This document shows positions 6,258 to 9,264 of a DNA stretch of 9,264 bases, in pieces. The stretch comes from Acidobacteriota bacterium (lineage in GTDB: Bacteria; Acidobacteriota; Thermoanaerobaculia; Thermoanaerobaculales; Sulfomarinibacteraceae): assembly GCA_030637805.1 (NCBI GenBank), contig DAOWFV010000116.1:1-9264 (forward strand), given 5' to 3'. The first letter of the stretch is position 1; each line of letters begins with the position of its first letter. The notes beneath the pieces were generated by a model. The model was not told the DNA's origin. It did no database searches and saw only the letters and a program-made list of their open reading frames with translations. Made by a program: the position numbers and the translations under genes.

Positions 6258-6287
6258 CAGAGCCTCCAGAAAAATTCATTATCGAAT
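6256..6287. repeat. Left imperfect inverted repeat (32 nt)
   Basis: This segment matches the reverse complement of 6421-6452 at 27 of 32 positions, including an exact AGCCTCC block and an exact AAAATTC block. The pair encloses 133 bp that hold the REP-like palindromes, giving a structure about 197 bp long like a miniature inverted-repeat element. Confidence 0.7.
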
Positions 6288-6319
6288 TCGCCCTCCGTCG
6301 GACGAAATAGGATCAAAAC

Positions 6320-6389
6320 GTGCGGGCGAGACGCCCGCACCACAAAAAACCGTCATGCTGGGATTGTGGTGCGGGCGTCCCGCCCGCAC
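6320..6389. repeat. REP-like palindrome pair in inverted orientation
   Basis: Two 24-nt copies lie at 6320-6343 and 6366-6389. Each is itself a palindrome with arms GTGCGGGCG and CGCCCGCAC around a 3-nt centre, plus a CAC tail. The second is the reverse complement of the first with one difference at the centre. Pairing extends two bases inward, so arms 6320-6345 and 6364-6389 can form one long stem with an 18-nt loop. This is the layout of REP doublets (REPINs) dispersed by RAYT transposases in other bacteria. Whether a RAYT exists here cannot be seen. Confidence 0.8.
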
Positions 6390-6420
6390 ATCGCCGATGC
6401 CGGCCCGGTGCCTTTCCAAA

Positions 6421-6452
6421 ATTCGATGTTGAATTTTGCAGGAGGCTCGGCT
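6421..6452. repeat. Right imperfect inverted repeat (32 nt)
   Basis: Partner of 6256-6287 (27 of 32 positions as reverse complement). It contains GAATTTT and GGAGGCTC and runs directly into the heptamer array that starts at 6452, as its partner runs into the array at 6237-6257. Confidence 0.7.
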
Positions 6453-6521
6453 ATGAGCTGTGGGCTATGGTCGGATAGCTGACAGCTGAGCGTTGACTGC
6501 TGATAGCTGAAGACTGAAGGC
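6452..6521. repeat. Right heptamer array of the upstream element, unit TGATAGC
   Basis: Ten contiguous degenerate 7-nt units cover 70 nt without a change of register. The consensus is close to TGANAGC; examples are TGACAGC, TGATAGC and TGAAGGC. The units nearest the inverted repeat are the most diverged (TGTGGGC, TATGGTC). There is no open reading frame of interest across it. Confidence 0.8.
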
Positions 6522-6576
6522 TCCCCGCGCGCCGGGTATCCGGAATCCTGGTGCTTTAGGGCATGATACGGTCGAA

Positions 6577-7032
6577 GTGATGAAGAAATGGCTTCGAAGC
6601 GTGGTTCCTGACCTTTTTCTGGCCGCGGTGGTGGCGCTGCTGGTGACCCTGGCTCTGCAGTACCTCGACGCTGCCGAGGTCGAGCGGATCCAAACCGACG
6701 CTCAAGCCGCCGCCGAGGACGGCCTGACTCTCGACGAACGGATCGATGTGGTCGGTGGTTCGATCCGGCGCTCGACCCTCCTCCACCTCCCGGTCCTCAT
6801 CGCCCTCAGCGGCGTGGTGGTCGGTCTGGCGTGCCGCAATCGGCGCTGGGCGTGGCTGACCGCTATCGGAGCTATCCTCCCCGCGCTGATCATGGGCGTC
6901 GCCTTCTTTATCGACCGACCGATTCCCGCGGGCGCACTGGCAACCGTTTATACCGCGCTCGGGGTAACGATGGCCCTGGCGGGAACCGCGCTGCGCCGAA
7001 AACTCTTACCGGCGAAGGTCCCACCCGGGTAG
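6577..7032 (+). CDS. Small four-helix integral membrane protein, unnamed
   Basis: This protein is 150-151 residues, depending on whether GTG 6577 or ATG 6580 is used (MMKKWLRSV). I do not recognise the family. Four membrane helices are visible: about residues 11-29 (FLAAVVALLVTLALQYL), 66-84 (LPVLIALSGVVVGLAC), 88-111 (AWLTAIGAILPALIMGVAFF) and 116-136 (LATVYTALGVTMALAGTAL). A charged, acidic extramembrane stretch of about 35 residues lies between the first and second helices. The tail is basic. No ribosome binding site precedes the start. A weak -10-like CATGAT at 6562-6567 would put a transcription start at or near GTG 6577, so a leaderless message is possible. It stands alone, with repeats upstream and 105 nt before the next gene. 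Third-position GC and absence of a better frame support it as real. Function is unknown. Confidence 0.75.
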   Translation: MMKKWLRSVVPDLFLAAVVALLVTLALQYLDAAEVERIQTDAQAAAEDGLTLDERIDVVGGSIRRSTLLHLPVLIALSGVVVGLACRNRRWAWLTAIGAILPALIMGVAFFIDRPIPAGALATVYTALGVTMALAGTALRRKLLPAKVPPG

Positions 7033-7076
7033 TCTCCCTCTATTGAAGCGATCACCACAAGGTCGGTACCTCGTAC

Positions 7077-7104
7077 TTGGCGAACGCAGGCTAGCTGCTA
7101 TGCT
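7077..7104 (+). promoter_or_regulatory. Candidate sigma-70 promoter of the TerB-like/GAF-like unit
   Basis: TTGGCG (7077-7082) and TATGCT (7099-7104) each match four of six consensus bases, with a 16-nt spacer and a TGn extension before the -10. The predicted start near 7111 leaves a leader of about 27 nt that holds a 10-nt palindrome ACCCCGGGGT (7114-7123) and the ribosome binding site. Called by eye. Confidence 0.45.
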
Positions 7105-7137
7105 GGGCGCCGCACCCCGGGGTTAAAGGAGAGCACC

Positions 7138-7530
7138 ATGTTTCTGAACGTACTCGATATCGACGAAAGAAGCGCCTTCGCCGAGCTGGCGGAGAAGATG
7201 ATCCAGGCCGACGGCATCGAGATCGGCCGCGAGACCGCGGCGCTGGCTGCCCTCAAGGCGGAGATGGGGATTTCAGGCGCCGTGGGCGCTGATCGCAGTC
7301 TCGGAGAGCTGGCTGCCGCCTTCGGAAGCAAACGTTCAAAGATCGCCGCGCTGCTCGAGCTGATGGGACTCGGGTACTCGGACACCAGCTTCCACGTCGG
7401 AGAAGAGTCGTTCGTGACCACCCTCGCCTCCGAGATGGGGATAGCCGGGGAAGAGGTCGCCCTGGTCGAAGGCTGGGTCAAGGACCACGTGGACCTGGTG
7501 CGGCGAGCATTGGTCCTGATGCGCGACTGA
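7138..7530 (+). CDS. Small helical protein, TerB-like
   Basis: A 130-residue, all-helical, acidic cytoplasmic protein. Two halves show the pattern of TerB-type helical domains. FAELAEKMIQADGIEIGRE (residues 14-32) has the 'aDGxixxxE' turn followed by LAALKAEMGI. In the second half, EESFVTTLASEMGIAGEEV then VEGWVKDHVDLVRRALVLM repeats the theme. TerB-like domains occur in tellurite/stress systems and in many uncharacterised membrane-associated or metal-linked proteins; the biochemical role is not settled. The start is ATG at 7138 with AAAGGAGA and a 6-nt spacer from AGGAG, the best ribosome binding site on this strand. The next gene begins 30 nt after the stop, so they probably form one transcript and may work together. 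The family call rests on pattern alone. Confidence 0.8.
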   Translation: MFLNVLDIDERSAFAELAEKMIQADGIEIGRETAALAALKAEMGISGAVGADRSLGELAAAFGSKRSKIAALLELMGLGYSDTSFHVGEESFVTTLASEMGIAGEEVALVEGWVKDHVDLVRRALVLMRD

Positions 7531-7550
7531 AGCCTGCAGATCACGGACTT

Positions 7551-7556
7551 GGGGGT
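7551..7556 (+). promoter_or_regulatory. Ribosome binding site that fixes the start of the 461-residue protein
   Basis: GGGGGT lies four bases before ATG 7561. A longer in-frame TTG start at 7549 would directly abut this site and lacks one of its own, so ATG 7561 is preferred. Confidence 0.6.
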
Positions 7557-7560
7557 TTTC

Positions 7561-8946
7561 ATGACTGGGAACGCCATCGCAGAGTTGGTCGAATCCTACT
7601 GGAACGAAGCCGACGAGGCGCTCGCCGGCCTCGGCGAGGGCGAGCATCTCCTTCTGAACACCGCCAACTCGGCGCTCGACACCGTCTGGGATCGCCACAT
7701 CTTCGAGCACTCGGAGACCTTCGGCGCCACCGAGATCGGCTATGCGGGCGCCCTCTCGGCCGCGATCCTCGCCCGCCTCCTCGAGGTCGAGTTCGTGGCG
7801 CTCGCCTCCGTCACCGCCACAACCATCCCTCCCAGCGGCAGCCCGGTCCTCGATGCGAGCCTGGCGCAGGCCTGCCAGGACGCGCTGAGCACCTTTTCCG
7901 GCGACCTCCTCGGGCCCGTGACGGTGGAGGACCGGTTGGTCTACGCCCAGCCGATCCTGCTCGAGAGCCCGATCCCGGTCGGCGTGGTGCTTCTCGCCAC
8001 CCGCGAGCCTTTCACCCCGAGGAACGAGCGGCTTCTCCGGGGATATCTCGGACACCTCGACACGCGGATGAACCTCGCCGAGCAGATTCTCAAGCTCCGT
8101 AAGGAAATCGCCGAGCTCCGCTTCGAGAACAAGAAGCTCAAAGGGGAGTCCTCGGTCCCGGTGCCCGCAAAGCTCGGCAAGCCGGACCACGCGCCCGCCG
8201 ACTTCGAGGCCTCGGTCGATGATCTCGCGGAGACCGTTCCCTCCCTCGATCTCTTCGGTATCGAGCTTCCAACCGTCCATTTCGATGAGTTCTGCGGCCA
8301 CTTCGATGCGCTGACCGATCGGTATCTCACGATCCTCGAGAAAGCGCCCCACCTCTACCTCGACGTCCCCAGCGGCATCGATGCCAAGGACGAGAGCAAG
8401 CTGGCGGCGCCCTACCTCCGCCTCATCGAGGTGATGGGAGCACTGAGGCACGCAGCCAGATCGATGTACCAGGCCAGCGCCGAAGAGCTCGCCCCCTACA
8501 CCGTCCAGGGCCGGGCGCCGACCTTTGCCGACCTGACAAACCTCGCCAAACAGCATGCCGAGGACGAGACGGTCAGCCGAATTCTCGACATCATGAACGA
8601 CCAGGGCGAGGAGGAGGAGGTCGACGCCCTCTACGCGCGCAGCCACCCCTACGAGTTCCGAACCGCCAACATCGGTGAGGTCTTCGCCCTCCTCGCCCTC
8701 CACCGAACGGTGATGGACACCATGCCCGAGAGCCTCCAGAAGCTGAAGATCAAGATCCTCGCGGCCCTGCCCAAGTACCAGGCTGCGAAGTCCTTCCTCC
8801 TCTCCTACGACCGCTTCGAGGACGTTCCCCTGCAGGGAGCACAACGCTTCCAGCTCCCGCAATCGGAAAAGCTCCTCCTCCACCGCGAGAGCGCTCCCGC
8901 CTTCGGCACCCTCCTGTGGGCCCTTCGTCAGGAGAATCCAGACTGA
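7561..8946 (+). CDS. Unnamed protein with GAF-like N-terminus, coiled coil and helical C-terminal domain
   Basis: A 461-residue soluble protein that I cannot assign to a named family. Residues about 25-175 look GAF-like: a helix (AGALSAAILARLLEV), strand EFVALASVT, then DRLVYAQPILLESPIPVGVVLLATREPF, a typical GAF 'P-v/i-G-v-l' core ending in a helix. A heptad-like coiled coil follows (172-195, NLAEQILKLRKEIAELRFENKK), then a proline-rich linker (199-212). The rest (about 215-455) is mostly helical with no catalytic motif I recognise; it includes the acidic patch GEEEEV near 349-354 and the conserved-looking HPYEFRTANIGEVFALLALHR (from 362). There is no signal peptide or membrane helix. It lies 30 nt after the TerB-like gene. 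A dimeric sensor or scaffold that pairs with the TerB-like protein is a reasonable inference, not shown. The start is ATG 7561. Confidence 0.85.
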   Translation: MTGNAIAELVESYWNEADEALAGLGEGEHLLLNTANSALDTVWDRHIFEHSETFGATEIGYAGALSAAILARLLEVEFVALASVTATTIPPSGSPVLDASLAQACQDALSTFSGDLLGPVTVEDRLVYAQPILLESPIPVGVVLLATREPFTPRNERLLRGYLGHLDTRMNLAEQILKLRKEIAELRFENKKLKGESSVPVPAKLGKPDHAPADFEASVDDLAETVPSLDLFGIELPTVHFDEFCGHFDALTDRYLTILEKAPHLYLDVPSGIDAKDESKLAAPYLRLIEVMGALRHAARSMYQASAEELAPYTVQGRAPTFADLTNLAKQHAEDETVSRILDIMNDQGEEEEVDALYARSHPYEFRTANIGEVFALLALHRTVMDTMPESLQKLKIKILAALPKYQAAKSFLLSYDRFEDVPLQGAQRFQLPQSEKLLLHRESAPAFGTLLWALRQENPD

Positions 8947-8960
8947 CCGGGACGAAATGA

Positions 8961-8995
8961 GAGCGAAAACGCTCGGGATTTGCGGACAAAACCCG
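8961..8995. terminator. Two small hairpins between convergent genes, possible weak terminator
   Basis: GAGCG-AAAA-CGCTC (8961-8974) is followed at once by an imperfect stem: CGGG 8974-8977 with CCCG 8992-8995, one A/A mismatch, then TTT with AAA, and a 6-nt loop. They sit in the 61-nt gap between the converging 461-residue gene and the PIN gene. No clear U-run follows on either strand, so termination is only suggested by position. Confidence 0.3.
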
Positions 8996-9007
8996 ACGCG
9001 AGCAAGC

Positions 9008-9264
9008 TCAACCGTACGGAGAGCTTGTTGCTTCGTGCACGTTGTCGGGTGTCACCGTCACAAAGGGATTGACAGCCTGGACTGAGCCATAGTGCTGGCC
9101 GTGACTCAGATCCTCCGTATACAGAGTCGTGGCGCCGAGGCACTCAGCTGCCGCGATGATCGCGCCGTCCCAGTAAGAGATCCCGAAGCTCAGCGATATC
9201 TCGACGCCGGCAACGATGAGCGGGTAGTCCGTCGGTACCATGGGGAAGCTCTTGAACTGCTCGA
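9008..9264 (-). CDS. PIN-domain protein (VapC-like), N-terminus outside the window
   Basis: The frame is open to the window edge, so this is the C-terminal 85 codons or so of a longer protein. The order LEQFKSFPMV, then DYPLIVAGVEISLSFGISYWD (catalytic-type Asp), GAIIAAAECLGATTLYTEDLSHGQ and NPF matches the second half of PIN nucleases of the VapC type, where Asp in YWD and Asp/Glu in TEDL help bind Mg2+. An internal ATG at 9241 exists, but the PIN fold clearly extends upstream of it. VapC toxins cleave RNA and are normally encoded just after their antitoxin; that partner would lie beyond the right edge. About 15 residues follow the usual NPF end. The family call is good; toxin activity is inference. 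Confidence 0.85.
   Translation of the reverse strand, partial: EQFKSFPMVPTDYPLIVAGVEISLSFGISYWDGAIIAAAECLGATTLYTEDLSHGQHYGSVQAVNPFVTVTPDNVHEATSSPYG

Noticed and set aside
6222..6460. Target-site duplication ATGAGTTG / ATGAGCTG around the upstream element
   Set aside because: The copies (6222-6229 and 6453-6460) differ by one base, and the left copy is more than 25 nt outside the inverted repeat, so the positions do not fit a duplication.
6493..6498. TTGACT as a -35 box for the small membrane protein
   Set aside because: It is one of the heptamer units and no -10 hexamer lies at the right distance.
6452..6521. CRISPR array
   Set aside because: Units are 7 nt, contiguous and degenerate, with no spacers.
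7336..8883. Minus-strand open frame of 515 codons opposite the GAF-like protein gene
   Set aside because: The plus strand has a good start, a ribosome binding site and a sensible domain pattern. The minus-strand translation is Glu/Leu/Gly/Val-rich without any motif.

Overview
The window is GC-rich bacterial DNA, probably from a metagenome-assembled or environmental genome. Coding strands are dense, long antisense open frames are frequent, and starts are ATG or GTG with purine-rich ribosome binding sites. The gene content (a bacterial homologue of archaeal cyclic 2,3-diphosphoglycerate synthetase, a CheW/chemoreceptor pair, several unnamed proteins) fits a deep-branching lineage such as Acidobacteriota. 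That placement is inference from general gene flavour; no marker gene here proves it.

Layout. Positions 56-6153 are read on the minus strand. In transcription order they are guaA (GMP synthase), a 244-bp intergenic region, then a tight four-gene run: a COG2403/cPGS-like P-loop protein, an unnamed polytopic membrane protein, a CheW-like adaptor and a methyl-accepting chemotaxis protein. Gaps in this run are 12 nt and 24 nt, followed by an 8-nt overlap, so it is very likely one operon. The chemoreceptor has two membrane helices but almost no periplasmic part; a Cache/PDC-like domain sits instead at its cytoplasmic C-terminus. No CheA is visible. Positions 6577-8946 are read on the plus strand: a small four-helix membrane protein, then a two-gene unit of a TerB-like helical protein and a 461-residue protein with a GAF-like N-terminus, a coiled coil and an unnamed helical C-terminus. 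The window ends in a minus-strand PIN-domain protein, cut by the window edge.

The most unusual content is non-coding. guaA is bordered on both sides by elements of similar plan: a palindromic core with degenerate tandem arrays of strict 7-nt period on each side. The upstream element (about 6237-6521) is mirror-symmetric at three nested levels: a REP-like inverted pair in the centre (6320-6345 / 6364-6389), imperfect 32-nt inverted repeats (6256-6287 / 6421-6452) outside it, and heptamer arrays of the CTGANNN type facing outward at the edges. The smaller downstream element (about 4502-4611) has heptamer arrays of unrelated sequence around a GC-rich hairpin. They look like small non-autonomous, possibly mobile, repeat elements; I do not recognise them as a named family.

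Other regulatory candidates are a 17-nt perfect dyad in the guaA leader, an extended -10 promoter with a leader hairpin before the cPGS-like gene, and a plausible sigma-70 promoter before the TerB-like gene. All promoter calls are by eye.
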